A stretch of 64,000 nucleotides of DNA from Ecdyonurus torrentis (GCA_949318235.1 OX439132.1:18771256-18835255), one strand, 5' to 3'; positions 41,352-54,655 are shown, counted from the first letter of the stretch. Notes: generated by a model from the letters alone, not told the origin. Numbers and translations are program-made.

Positions 41352-41759
41352 CCGATTTTGACATAGGGGAATATTACACTCTATGTGGTCTATGTGGAGT
41401 AAAAAAAAATGTGGGGGCTAAATGGAATATATTTACTTGAACAAAATATTTAGCTTACACTATTTATCTCTAAGACTTGATTTAAGATTAAAAAATAAAA
41501 GGAATACAGGTGGGTGGTGTATTGATATCAATGAGTGGTTACAAAATATATATGGATAATATTTTATCATAGCGTCTAGTATATGATGCTAACGTTTACA
41601 CATATATTAAATTTTTAAAATGCATAGCAAACTGTCAGCTCTTAATAATAAGTCTGAATACCAGGCTAATTAAAGGTGCCAAAGTAGACTCTTGACAGTG
41701 AAGTCATGTAGGGGTTATATAATGGGAAAATGTTGAGACACGATGTTTGATAAAAATAC

Positions 41760-41762
<3 letters not shown>

Positions 41763-41851
<89 letters not shown>
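41763..41851. repeat. (TA)n microsatellite
   Basis: About 44 TA units. Confidence 0.97.
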
Positions 41852-41857
<6 letters not shown>

Positions 41858-42781
41858 TAATGGCACAAAGCCCAATTATAAAAAGTATAGGTTTGAACCG
41901 GTTTGAACCAATCGTCGATTATGATCATTTACATGATCATATTTCTCACCAACTTACCTTTTAATTAAAATAAAAAATCCCACTCACGCTCTTTGCAGAA
42001 TTAATTTATTGAATATTTTTATTCCAAAAAATGTATGTATTATGAACTCACTCATATAATAAAAAATATTGCTGAAACCATATTTTTGGTTCTCTTTTAT
42101 TTTATTATTATTTTTCGTAATGAAATAAAAAATATTAACATTTTTACTTATACGCTTTATCAAAACCTATGCTAGGGGTTTAAATTATTGTACTTGAATA
42201 ATTATTTTTGTATATAAATGATGACCTTCTTTGACCGTCAATGCCTGCGATTATATGAAATACAATATAATAAATAAAATATTGGTGGCATGGGTAGAAA
42301 AATAATTTCATGACGTCAAAGGGGATCTGGCGCCTGTAATTATTTGCGTATTGATACAGTACCTACTGAAAACAAAATTTTTAAAAAATACAAAAGCATG
42401 AAGCCTGTATATAATTGGTTACATTCATGTTTGCAGACAGGGGACGGTTAAAATAATGATATTGAATAGAGGTGTGCAGACGCCATCACAGCAATTATTC
42501 TCCTCCAAATTTGAAACTTGGACATTATAGGATAGGGCGACTGTTTAAATTATGAATTGAAAATTTTAGCGTTGAAAATTAACCCTTTAAAAATATATAT
42601 GTGAGACCTTTGAGGGAGAGGTAGAGGTTGCTTCCATTGAAGACTTCTATGGAATGAACGTGGGTTTTCAATCGTGATAAATGTAATTTTAATTAGTATA
42701 TATTTGTGTTGGTTAAATAATGTGTCTGAAATTTTGAATATTCATCTGATGATGAGCACGGTAAAGAAGCAATAACGTCCA

Positions 42782-42967
42782 ATGAAGGTGACTTGTGGAC
42801 CACACAGGGGTGTTAAAGCATGGCGCCACATAATTGCAGAAGGTAGGATGGCGCCTAAGGCAATTATTGATATAAAAGAAGGTAATATGGGAGAACGTTA
42901 CAGGAGTAGATTAAATACACTATTGCGACATGAAAAATTAAAACTCATTGGAAGAGATAACAGACAG
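42782..42967 (+). other. Unassigned exon-like open frame
   Basis: ATG-initiated frame of 62 codons (starts MKVTCGPHRG), basic overall, ending at a donor-like CAG|GTAAAT. No family is recognised, and a short frame (MSTVKKQ then stop) lies just upstream. It could be a 5' exon of the LDLa gene, a fragment of a mobile element or chance. No partner acceptor could be fixed. Confidence 0.2.
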
Positions 42968-43061
42968 GTAAATTATTAGGGGGTACAAAGAGATTTTCCA
43001 TTCATTTATTTAGCACCAATTATTTGACTAACCCTTGGTCGTTATAGGTTATAGAAATTTT

Positions 43062-43065
<4 letters not shown>

Positions 43066-43131
<66 letters not shown>
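43066..43131. repeat. (CT)n microsatellite
   Basis: About 33 CT units immediately upstream of the LDLa gene promoter. Confidence 0.97.
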
Positions 43132-43133
<2 letters not shown>

Positions 43134-43153
43134 AATTTTATGAATGGAAGCCA

Positions 43154-43167
43154 GTCACCATAGCAAC
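43154..43167 (+). promoter_or_regulatory. RFX X-box-like site
   Basis: GTCACC-AT-AGCAAC matches the RFX-family X-box consensus GTNRCC-N(0-3)-RGYAAC at every specified position. It lies about 115 bp upstream of the TATA box. In other animals RFX sites mark genes of ciliated sensory neurons. Confidence 0.5.
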
Positions 43168-43193
43168 AAGTATAAGAAAGAGCGGGAAACAAC

Positions 43194-43203
43194 TGCGCAC
43201 GCA
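43194..43203 (+). promoter_or_regulatory. NRF-1-like site
   Basis: TGCGCACGCA fits the YGCGCAYGCR palindromic consensus and lies in the small CpG-containing patch between the X-box and TATA box. Confidence 0.4.
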
Positions 43204-43263
43204 AGATGTCTCCCCTGTTAACTATACAACCATTCTGGCGTCGGCGTAAATTAACTGTTGAAT

Positions 43264-43290
43264 ACGTCATAAAAATTTGACTATAAAAAG
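43264..43290 (+). promoter_or_regulatory. TATA box and CRE-like site of the LDLa gene
   Basis: TATAAAAAG at 43282-43290 lies 94 bp before the ATG at 43385, leaving a 5' UTR of about 65-70 nt if transcription starts about 30 bp downstream. TACGTCAT just before it (43264-43271) is a CRE/ATF-like half site. Confidence 0.6.
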
Positions 43291-43384
43291 TGAGGTGACA
43301 TATTCAAAAATCGTCTCTTAACATTTTTAACACTGAAGAGACCATACATCATACTTCGATCATTTTTTAATTTAGTGTATACTT

Positions 43385-43727
43385 ATGAATTACTGTTTAT
43401 TAATTCTTTTATTATCATGTTCTTTTTGTTTTTGTTTTTCATGTCAAAATTTTGGTAAAAATGATAAAAAATATGATTTAGAAAAAACACATTTAACAAG
43501 TAAGAAAAGTTTAGAGGCTTCTTTGTGGAGTGTATTGAATCCTTTAAGCAAACAAATAGCAAGTAAAGGATTTGATGTACCCAAGTTTGGGGATATTCAG
43601 AGAGTTCGACAAGAATTTGGAAGTGAAGAAAGAGAAGAAATGGTCCACGAAAGTACAAACGCGCAAGGTGACAAGAGGTTTACATCTTATCCTCTGAGTG
43701 AATATTTGTTTTGGCTCCGATCTGGAG
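43385..43727 (+). CDS. LDLa gene exon 1A (signal peptide, KR site)
   Basis: Encodes residues 1-114 plus one base; donor GGAG|GTAAGA, phase 1. The sequence after Lys97-Arg98, starting FTSYPLSEYLFWLRSG, runs straight into the LDLa module after splicing. Confidence 0.8.
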
Positions 43728-46700
43728 GTAAGATTTTATTTTTTTAATAACCATATTTTACTACCCTGTAAAACAAACCCATTTTCTTTTGATTTTACCA
43801 AAAAAATTGTATCAATATAAACAATAAAAGTTAATATGTATGTTTCTAAATTATTGAAGTTTCATACTTAAAGTTACTGAAAAAATTCTTTACTTTAATA
43901 TAAAAGTTCAGTTTCATTTGCAATGGATTGTATTCTAATTTTAGCTTCACAATGAAATGACATAATTAATTAAGTTATAGAAATTTTTAAGGCTTTTAGG
44001 AAACTTTTTTTTCTTCATAATATATACTACCATTAGAAATTGTGCTATGTTGTAACTTTTTTTTTCAGTAAAGTGAAACGTAATCAATTACTATAATAAC
44101 TTCGTTACTATATTATAATTAATAATAATTTGATTATCAATTTTTCAGAGAGTTAGTTTCAAATAAAAAAGGAAATTATGTTATTTTATATAGTTTATAC
44201 AAATTTGTAGCTAGATAGAATAACATTTTTTAGAAATCAAAATAATAATGTATATTATACTTTAGTTTTTAAAATATTAATTAGTTACACATTGTTTTGT
44301 ACGCGTTTGCATTATGAGGCTTTATTACGTAATTATTGCTATAAGTAATCAAATTATTATCAAATTTTCATAAGAAATTGAGCTTCTATGATAAATGAGA
44401 TTTTTTAATCATATTATGGTACTCAACTTTAGACTAATACACTATAAAAAAGAATGAGATTATATATAATTTTTTCAACTTTTCTCTCCCGATTTTTAAA
44501 AGCATTTTGTACTCATAAAAATTTTAATTTTAATTTCTTTCTTTTTAAAACATTCGTGTTAAATCTGATAATAACAAAAATATTATTAAAATTGCAGAAA
44601 AAGAATATTATCCGTATTGTAAAAATATCCTGTAGGTTATGCAACCGGTCGGGCAGTCAAGGCAAACTTTTTCAAATCTACAACTAAATTTCCAACAATT
44701 TTCAAAATAAGTTCATATAAATATAACAAATAAATTGTAGCATAAAAAATTAAAGTTGAAAACTATTTTTTAATTATATTTTAATGCATTTTTTTTTTTA
44801 CCCGATAAATATTATTATTTTAGTTAGGTATCTTCTTCTTCTTTACTCTCATATTTCAAATTGTTGCTCAAACTGATGCAAATTTGATTATCTGATGTTT
44901 TACCAAGAATATAATTTGATTTTAAGCAACATATCAACTTCCGTCACTAAAATTACGAAAAACTTTTACATTAAAATTTTGTAAACAATAAAAAAAAAAA
45001 AAAAATCTTCTTCCTTAGTAAAAAAGTAGATAAAATTCTTTGAAAAGAAACTTTTATGTTTAGAAATGAAATCCATAGTTTTTCTCAGTTAATAGTTAAC
45101 ACAAACATCATAAATATTTTTATGTTAAATATGTATATCAAAAAAAGAAAAAAAAATATTAATATTACCTTATACCTTATTACCTTATAATAATAATAAT
45201 AATAAAGTGGAAAATTCAACTTTTTTTTTCTTTCTTTTATTTTGAATAATATGGGGGTGTCATTTGAGAGGTTTCACGCAGGTCTGTGACGCTTATATTA
45301 GCGACCGCCTCCACGAATCTAATTCAATCTTATTTAAATCTCTCTCTCTCTCATATTATATTATAGTTTACAAATTACAGGTGAACTTAACTGTTAGCAC
45401 CATGTTTTCATCACCAAACCAACTTTTACGTTTTTATCTACTTTTTAATATGGTTGTAGGAAATGGTACCTACATATTTATACAGTCAAATAGTGATGAA
45501 GGTATTTATTTTATATGCTATTTTATAATATTTTATTATAAGTAATTATATAGTTATCATTTCCTCATTGAATTAAAAATGGTTGATAAAATTAATCAAT
45601 TATTTGTCTGAAATAGTTTCAATATTTTGAATTATATTTCTATTTAATATGATCTTTATATCAAATCTTGTTATAGCTTTTTTTTTAAGTACCGTACGTA
45701 AGAAATACGTGTTATAAGTATTGTGGTTGCTTTTTTTTTTTTTTTGTCTTTTTCTTATATACAGTACTCTAACAATTTAAGCAATACTAAGTATTTAAGT
45801 GGATAATCTTTTGAGGCAGTGAGAGTTACGGTTACAAAAATCAATAGTCTCTGCTATCCATTCAGTAATTATTAATGAATGGAAAGATTTTATATTTAAT
45901 GAATGGACTTATATGATGACGTCATATTATTAATTACATTTAATTATTAAATAATTAGTTGTGTAGTATTTTCTGCTCTATTCAACAATATAAATATTAC
46001 ATAGTAATTGGATAATGTCATTTTATAGGACATTACTCTGTCAAGGTTGAGTCTCCTAACCTAAAACGTTGATAGAATGGTTTATTTATAGAAATGATTA
46101 TTTTTAACTTTAACTTTATTATCGATTATCACTAACTCAATTAAGATATAAGTTTTCATTATTTAAATTGTGAACCTTTTTTTTTTTTTTTTTTTTTTTT
46201 TTTTGCATAAGAATAACTGTAGTAATATGGGGCACATTTGCATTTCAAGTAAAGAAAAACTGAATTGATCATGTCCACACATTTTTTTCTTTTAGGTTTA
46301 TTATAATTTTGTTGTTACTGTTTTTTTCCATACTTTGTGTGTTTGTTTTTTTTAATTGGATTAAATATGTAATAAGTTACATTAACCAAGCTGAATTTTC
46401 AACTATGTAATTTTTAAACTAATTGTATATATCTATTTTATATTTATAAATATATTTAAATACAGCATAAAATACAGTTGAAAGGGTTAATAATAAAAAG
46501 TGGTATTTTTACATTCTCCCCTAAAATCTAATTTTAAAACGCATCACAATGCAATAGGAGCATTAATTATTTACTGATATAACTATTTAAAGTGATAAGT
46601 TAGTGAGGGTGAGCTAAATAGCTAGTGGTACAGCAAGCATGCACTTGCACTTAGAAACATTTAAATATTTTACTAACAGAAGAAATGTAAAATGTTACAA

Positions 46701-46898
46701 TATTTAAAAATTTCGTAACATGTATTGTATTTATTTGCAAGTTTAATGTCTTTAAAATGCATTGACATATTTGAATCACAAAACATTAAGCTTTGGCTAT
46801 AAAATTTGTTTTGTATTTCACTCACTTTTTTTCCTTCTTTTTTTACAAGGGCTATTGCTAAATAATTAATAATCAAATACACAAATTTAGTTCGAAGA

Positions 46899-46930
<32 letters not shown>

Positions 46931-49617
46931 GGTGCATATTATATTATTAAGGTTTTCTTAAGTACCAGTAGTCCTCTAATATAGATACAGACACCGATAC
47001 AGCTAATTTAACACAGGAAGCGAATCAGTTGAGTAGGGTAAAGAGTTCTATATAGAGTTCCGTCCTTCACTAAACCCATTTTTTTATTTTTATTTAATTA
47101 AAGATTATCATGAGAAGACTCTCATCTCTGAAATTTAAACGTAGACTCCCGTTGTACATCATTCAAATATTAATGTTACCAATTATCTAACGTAAGATAA
47201 AAATTTCAGGATCTGTATAACCATAAGATAAGGGAGAAAAAAGGAACCATTAAAATTAACCTATATAAAGCCTGATTGCTGGGAAATTTCTAAAATTCAT
47301 AATGCAAAATCTATGTTTCTCCATATTTATTATAGTTGAATTTGTTTTATTCTTAAGTATAACTCTGCAAGAAATCAGATGTTACATCCATTAATTCAAT
47401 CATCGCAATACCTTATTTTGAGCCTCACCTGCATTATGTTGAATTTTATCCACAGAATGTCTCCAGCGCGAGGAAGGAGTTGCTGAGTATTTCTGTCCCA
47501 CGCCGGACAAGAACACTGGACACTGGAGCTGCATCAACGACATCCAGCTGTGTGACCAGATGAAGGACTGTCCTAATGGCGAGGATGAGTCACCACTACA
47601 ATGTCTTTTCTACCACGTGGTCAGTAAAATTATTATTTTTCGATATAAAAATATCATAAGTTTATCAGTCGTATCATAATGTCATTATAATGTGATGTGT
47701 TTAATTTATCCTAAGATGTTATTTAACATATTTATAATTTTGCAAGGAGAATAAAGCTAATTTTCAATGAATGTATATTATATTTATGGATGAAATATTA
47801 CATCTACTGTTACAGTTTTCTTAGTCTATAGCTTTAATGTAAAGAGTAAAAAGAAAAAAAATACTATGATGAGCACATATGTTATTACATTAACTAAAAA
47901 AGTATAAATAAAATCAACAGTAAAAGCTTTTTAATTGATTCGATGTCATATGATCGGAAAAGGTTGACTTAAATGTCAGCTCAGAGGTAACTTTATAGAA
48001 AGAGTTTGCATGTGTTTATAGTTAATCCTGAAGAACAAGAAGAAGATCTAACATAAAATTTATTTTGTTTCCGTAAATCTGCATAATTGAATGATCAGTA
48101 ACTGTCAATTGTGCATTTTAGCGGCGACAAGGTAAAAATTAATTCATCAAAACTGTTATAATACGTGTGTACTTGAAACAAATTAGTTAAGAATAAATTA
48201 TATTTCAAAAAAAGCCTAAATTTTGGCTCTTAAGTTCAAATATTAAAACTAATTTAAAAGTTAATTCAGAAATAAAGTGATAAAAATTACAATTGCCATA
48301 TTTGAGAAACTTTTAAAAAATTTATTTTATATAACTTAAAAAATAATCTATAAATAGAGCTCTTGAAAACAAAATAGCATTAAAAATATTATTCACTTGC
48401 ACTTTTTAATTAAATTTTTTCTATTGTGTGTTTCATCAATCAAAGATTCTATATTGATGTAGATACTACAGATCTGTCACCATTACAATACAAAAATGTT
48501 GACACCTTTGTAGGTCCACGTTACTATAAGGAAAAAAAAATAAAAAGAATTCCGGACGATTTCATCATTATATTTGTTTACAGCTATTCCTGAGACACTA
48601 CACGATTTTTATATGTCAGTCTAAGGAAACTAGAAGTCAATGTCTTTAATTTAAAAAACATATCTTCTGCTTTCCTTTCGATTGCCATTGTGAAAAGCTA
48701 CTGATATAAACGTCCTTAGAAAACAACATTGCAACACAAGAAGTATTATTAATATTTTTATTTTTTGGAGGAGCAAGTTAAAGTCAGAAACTTGACATTG
48801 ATCTACCATTTAGAATGGATGAATAGCATAGATCAAAGTGTTTAAGTTTAAATATTTTATTGAAAATAAATTTAAGAATTTTCAAGAATTTTTTCAGATT
48901 ATGCATCAGTATTATTTTTTAAAGTAAATGTTTATTTATTATTTCGTTCTATTTTTAAAATTATGAATATGTCGTATATTATGTATATATTTTCATTGTA
49001 ATGTATTTTTATTGTATCCTATCTTTTTGTATTGTATTGTAGTTTTATTCTTTTTTACGTTTTATTTATTTTGATTATTAATTGTTAATATTATTTTTAA
49101 ATAGTCCAAAATAATGCTTGTATAGTTAAATAAATCCATAGTAAAATATCATAATAAGTTTAAATTTCTAAAAATAAAGAGAAAATTAAATTATCTTTTA
49201 TATCTTAAAATAATTTTTTTTTTGTTAGAAAGAGAGGGGGTAAAAAATAGCGGCAAGCCTTTTTTAGTAAATATATTCCCAATCTAAATTAAAATATATA
49301 TTTCATTTTGAACTTATTAGAAGATAACAGAAAGTATATTTTATTCGTTTAGCATAAAAATATAAAAAGTTTAGTTTTTTTTTTTTTTTTTTTTACTTAT
49401 TTATTACTATTTATCAGTGGCTAAACAGCATGATCCAAATATCACCGAGATTATGATGAAAATTGAATGCATTATTTCAGATTTATAACTATCATTAAAT
49501 ATGAATACGATAAATATAAATTTAACTCCAAAATTTGAAATTTGATTTCAGATCCAATCCCATGTGGCCAAACTTACTCAAAGTTTAATATGGAGAGCAC
49601 GAGAACAAGGATATTGA
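43385..49617 (+). CDS. Secreted LDLa-domain protein, possible prohormone (isoform A)
   Basis: Three exons (43385-43727, 47456-47619, 49552-49617) join in frame to 190 aa. Residues 1-20 are a hydrophobic signal peptide (MNYCLLILLL). A linker follows with a Lys-Arg site at 97-98, then one LDL-receptor class A module at about 116-164 with six cysteines (C116, C128, C140, C147, C153, C164). Its calcium-binding DCPNGEDE signature is present. A short basic helix-like tail ends ...WRAREQGY. Introns are phase 1 then phase 0. The donor of the LDLa exon (GTG|GTCAGT) is weak; using GTGGTC 3 nt earlier would drop one Val. LDLa-only secreted proteins in arthropods include Jeb-like ligands and the IDLSRF-type prohormone, but no IDLSRF motif is present and I cannot assign a family. 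The dibasic site and CRE-like promoter fit a neuroendocrine role (inference). Confidence 0.78.
43728..47455 (+). other. LDLa gene intron 1
   Basis: A 3.7-kb intron containing the alternative first exon at 45402-45501, poly-T runs (45731-45745, 46178-46204, 46900-46923) and AT-rich sequence. Confidence 0.7.
45402..45501 (+). CDS. Alternative first exon 1B of the LDLa gene
   Basis: Encodes 33 residues (starts MFSSPNQLLRFYLLFNMVVG) and ends in phase 1 at GAAG|GTATTT, the same phase as exon 1A. It can therefore splice to the LDLa exon to give a 109-aa product without the linker or KR site. The N-terminus is a plausible signal peptide. An acceptor-like TTACAG at 45375-45380 lies upstream, but entry there in phase 1 meets a stop before the ATG, so it cannot be an internal coding exon. 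A stop-free frame upstream and the lack of a clear promoter leave this uncertain. Confidence 0.4.
47456..47619 (+). CDS. LDLa module exon
   Basis: Acceptor TCCACAG. Encodes all six LDLa cysteines and the acidic Ca2+-binding segment CPNGEDES. Higher GC than surroundings. Phase 1 in, 0 out. Confidence 0.88.
49552..49617 (+). CDS. LDLa gene terminal exon
   Basis: Acceptor TTGATTTCAG, then 21 codons and TGA. Encodes IQSHVAKLTQSLIWRAREQG-Y, an amphipathic basic tail. Confidence 0.7.
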   Translation: MQSHVAKLTQSLIWRAREQGY

Positions 49618-49897
49618 CCCTTATATATCCTTGATCATTTGACCCTTGGCAACATTTCGCAGGACTACGAATATAAATATTGTACATTTTAATGCAGTTT
49701 TAATTATAATAATATGATATTATAAACCAAAATCATTTGCATCAAAAATATCTGAGCCATTTTTGATGACTTTGATTTTGTCATTTAAAATTTGGATTCC
49801 TTTGAGATTATAACTGAGTATTATTTTTTTTGTATATACTTTATCACATGGAGAAACATTAATGAATTTCTATCATCTCCATACTTAAAATAATAGT

Positions 49898-49903
49898 AAT
49901 AAA
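49898..49903 (+). promoter_or_regulatory. Candidate AATAAA poly-A signal, LDLa gene
   Basis: AATAAA about 280 nt after the stop; further AATAAA copies occur at about 50001-50012. Confidence 0.4.
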
Positions 49904-50392
49904 TTGTGGACCTTTATTACATACAGTAAATGCATTACTTTAAATGAAAACTTTTGCGCTTGATACTTCAGTGTAAAATAATAATAATATATAAAATAAT
50001 AATAAAATAAAAAAAATGCTCTATTCTCAAAACAAAATCAACATGCATACGTCGCAGAAATGTCCCGTAAGTTTTTATTTACAAAACATAATATTATTCA
50101 TTGAATTCTCAAATAAACAATGCTATAATTATTATATTGGTCTCTAAAATTGTAATATTAACATAATGTAATTTAATAATAAAAATATATAATCATGTAA
50201 TATGTAATCAAGAATACTAAATAAATATTATTGTAATCGGAACAAATATTTTTTGTATTCTTATTTTGTCTGCCTATACCTTTTCTGTTTGTTTCTTACG
50301 TATTTCAATGAATGATTTTTGTATAAAAATATGCTTCAAATACGTAGATTTGTTTAATAGTTTAATAAATAAATCGCAAACAAAAAATTATT

Positions 50393-50398
50393 TTTATT
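50393..50398 (-). promoter_or_regulatory. Candidate AATAAA poly-A signal, small CBD gene
   Basis: TTTATT on the plus strand (AATAAA on the minus), about 97 nt after the stop of the small myosin VI-like gene. That gene and the LDLa gene converge, with 3' ends a few hundred bases apart. Confidence 0.5.
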
Positions 50399-50494
50399 AC
50401 ATTTTAATATAAAACTAGTCTATAATTTTATGGATTTTATGGAATATTAAATGTACAGTTAATAAGAGGAAATAAAAAATTAATTGTGCATACT

Positions 50495-51630
<1,136 letters not shown>

Positions 51631-51658
51631 ATTTCCTTTCTCAAATATTCATCCTATT

Positions 51659-54411
51659 CTGAAAATAATAATAATAACTTGAAATAGATCACAGATTTGA
51701 TTTTATTCAAATTTGACTTTGTACAAATGTTGCATAGAAAGTTTTGCAGGTGGCTGATCTTTCAATAGAAATGAATCTTTTCAATTAATTTATGAATGGC
51801 AGTTTCATAAAAGTTAAGATAAAAACATAGAGATATGACTTTGATGATTTTTAGCTTTTATTTTAAAGATATCAAATTTTGAATTCTAAAATATTATCTA
51901 TATTTTAATCACAAAGAGTATGGTAAATTTTGTAACTATTTATAGACTAGTAATTTAATATTTCTTAATAAGCAAATAGATTGAAAAGATACAAAAATCT
52001 TTTAATTTCAGAACTTCTCCTCTCAATTCCACTAATAATCTTTCAAACGAGGGATATTAAAAAAACAAAATATTTTTAATTCATTTAAAAATAAAATATT
52101 TAGATACTTTGATAAAAAAAAATCACAATCAACACTAATAAGGATACAACTTTATTACTGCTTGCAGTAAAACTTGAACTTATTTATATCACGATTGTTA
52201 CACAATTTTTCTAATTCATTATAGAAAAATGTAGATGCATGTGTAAAATAAACTTTTATACTTTAAAATGATCAAATCTTGTTAGCATATGTATTCATCA
52301 AACCTGAATTTCAATTTTTTTTCTATATTATGTTACAGTGTTACAAATATTGCAGTAAACAAACAAGAAGTATAGACGTTTTCGTTGACTAAAAAACTAT
52401 ACTTACTTTATGGATTGACGATCCATCTTGGACTTTGTCCATTCTCCTGATTTTAATATACAAAATTATGTAAATTTGAGTTACGTTTCGGACTTTAACC
52501 AAGTCCTTCGTCAGGCTCACACGACTCTCACAGGGTAACTGGAGAGCCTAAATTTCATTTAGTTCACTTGCACTGAGGGGGGGGGGGGGGTATGTTTATA
52601 TTTTTTGTCTATGAGGGGTGGGGGTGTAGTACGAACTTTTGGCTCTCCAGTTACCCTGTGAGAGTCGTGTGAGTTTGACGAAGGACTTAGTTAAAGTCCG
52701 AAACGTAACTCAAATTTACATAATTTTGGAAATTAAAATCAGGAGAATGGAAGATGGATCGTCAATCCATAAAGAAAGTGTTAATTCCAAACCTTCTCCT
52801 AAAAGTAAATTCATTACACTGTGATAAAAATTTAGTTTAACAATTTAGCTATAGCACAGCAACTTTTTTTTAATACAATAATTTAATACTTTTTAACTGT
52901 TTTTATTGGCATTATTATAGTATAGATTTTTAATATATTTACCTCAAGACCATGAACTTTATCAAAAAAATACTAGACTAACTCTAAATAAAATAAAGAG
53001 CAAGATTATTTTCTTTCTGATAGTTTCATAATGACATAGACAAATTTAAAACATAAAATTCAAGGTGCCACTCGAAACTGATAAGAATGCGTATCAAAAA
53101 TCTTATCAAAGAAAAAAATTCACGTAAAATAGAATTTTTCCTTCTCTTTCTCAATTTATACTCCAGATAAAAATTATTAGAGGTTTATCCAATAGATAAA
53201 CTTATGTCGTAAAAAGTAAATAAAACAGCAATTTTTAACGTGCAATATTTTTTTATTGTCAAATATTTCAGTGATAATTAAAAATTCACAAATAAAATTG
53301 ATCATATTTTATAATAATATTAATAATATAGTTTAAAGGAAAAAAAAAAAGGTTATGAAACCTTAAAAAAATCACACACTCTATTTTTTCTATAAACTAC
53401 AAAAAAAAGTGATTAAAATGATATAGAAATTAAAAACAATTTTAGCACTTTTGTGCAGTGCTATAATTAAAGTTCATTATAAATGAAATATTACAGAATT
53501 TTATTATGATAATTATTAGCACCTTAATTGATTTTTATCAACAACAAAAAATTAATAGTGGAATGTTATGTGTATACATTTTTAAAATTTTATTGTAAAT
53601 CAGCTTAATTATGCTCTTTTTTTTTTAATAAGCTGAGCTCAAATTTTAGATAAGGCCGCATTATATTTTTATAAAGAAATATTGTATAAAGAAATATTTA
53701 CAATATTCTATTCTATTATTAAAAATTGAATACAAATAACAATTTTATATTACATGGACCCAAGTTTTTATTAATTGAAATATAGATCCCACGTGTCTAG
53801 TTTGTTTTTCTTGTGTTCCTACTTAACTGTTCTCACAATGCATTAACAATATATGGTTATTGATTAATTATTACTAATTATTGATATATTTATCACTTTT
53901 TATACAATATTTTTAATCTTTAAATATAAATAAATTCAAATTTATTTAATGATTTTTGAGAAATGCATTTAAATTGGAATGTTTTAAATATAATATATTT
54001 TAAGCCAAATGCTACATAATACATATAAGCAAAATAATAACATTTTTTTTATTCAGTTTAATTATATAATAAAATATTATGAATCAATAACAAAATATAA
54101 TTTTTTTTCCTAAATAAAGTAAAATAAAAGGAATTTGTAGCCTAATTTTGCTTTGGTGATAATAACCAGAAGAATAGAAAGGATACGCGAAACCCATTTC
54201 ACAATAAAGAAGAATTAATAGTAGCTACATTAGGCTGTTATATTACGTAATATTAGACACGTAAAAATACCTTTTTTATAATCTTTTTAAAGTAGCTTAT
54301 AGTTATAATTACATTAGTTTCAATTATTTTTTTTTACCAGAATAGAAGTAAAAAAATTAATATGCATGGAAATCATTGAAAAAAGTGCTAACTCTGGCGA
54401 TTGATTTCAAC
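51659..54411. other. Interval between CBD gene and myosin VI 3' end
   Basis: 2.7 kb with no exon recognised. The main structure is the foldback at 52406-52774; the promoter and 5' UTR exon of the small CBD gene should lie here but could not be located. Confidence 0.6.
52406..52774. repeat. Foldback element with ~135-bp arms and G14 loop
   Basis: Left arm about 52406-52548 and right arm 52641-52774 are near-exact reverse complements (CTCTCCAGTTACCCTGTGAG, AAGTCCGAAACGTAACTCAA, ATGGATTGACGATCCATCTT). The left arm has a short insertion. The loop of about 92 bp carries a run of 14 G at 52577-52590 and further G-rich sequence. No transposase is present. Confidence 0.93.
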
Positions 54412-54417
54412 TTTATT
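54412..54417 (-). promoter_or_regulatory. Myo6: Poly-A signal of myosin VI
   Basis: AATAAA on the minus strand 78 nt after the myosin VI stop codon. Confidence 0.65.
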
Positions 54418-54494
54418 TTTATTATTTTTTGAAATTACTTATGATTGTGAAATGAGCATGGGGTGACTAGGAAAATATACAGCAATCTATGTTA

Positions 54495-54655
54495 TCATTT
54501 GATGTTATTATTTCGAGTTGATGGGCGACTGTAAGTGCCACCACCGTGCTTCTCCCACTCGCGGTTGAACTCGTGCTCCAGGATTTCTGCACCACGTTTT
54601 CTTGTCAATCCTGTCTCGTCTAAGCTTAACTCGCACATTTGCATATCATCTACAC
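54495..54655 (-). CDS. Myo6: Myo6 terminal exon (distal CBD)
   Basis: Acceptor TCTGTATAG, phase 1 in. Encodes [20 protein letters not shown]...EWEKHGGG, then a divergent Ser/Asn-rich tail and TGA. Confidence 0.95.

Larger units (their letters stand above)
37666..43150. other. Non-coding interval between amidase and LDLa gene
   Basis: Includes the amidase 3' UTR and an intergenic stretch with a foldback at 38406-38656, TA and CT microsatellites and poly-T tracts. One doubtful exon-like open frame occurs at 42782-42967. ATTAAA occurs at about 37794 and 38187 and AATAAA at 38677, so the poly-A site is not settled. Confidence 0.6.

Noticed and set aside
52639..52824. Frame containing VSLTKDLVKVRN
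   Set aside because: Lies in the right arm of the foldback and is not bounded by splice sites.
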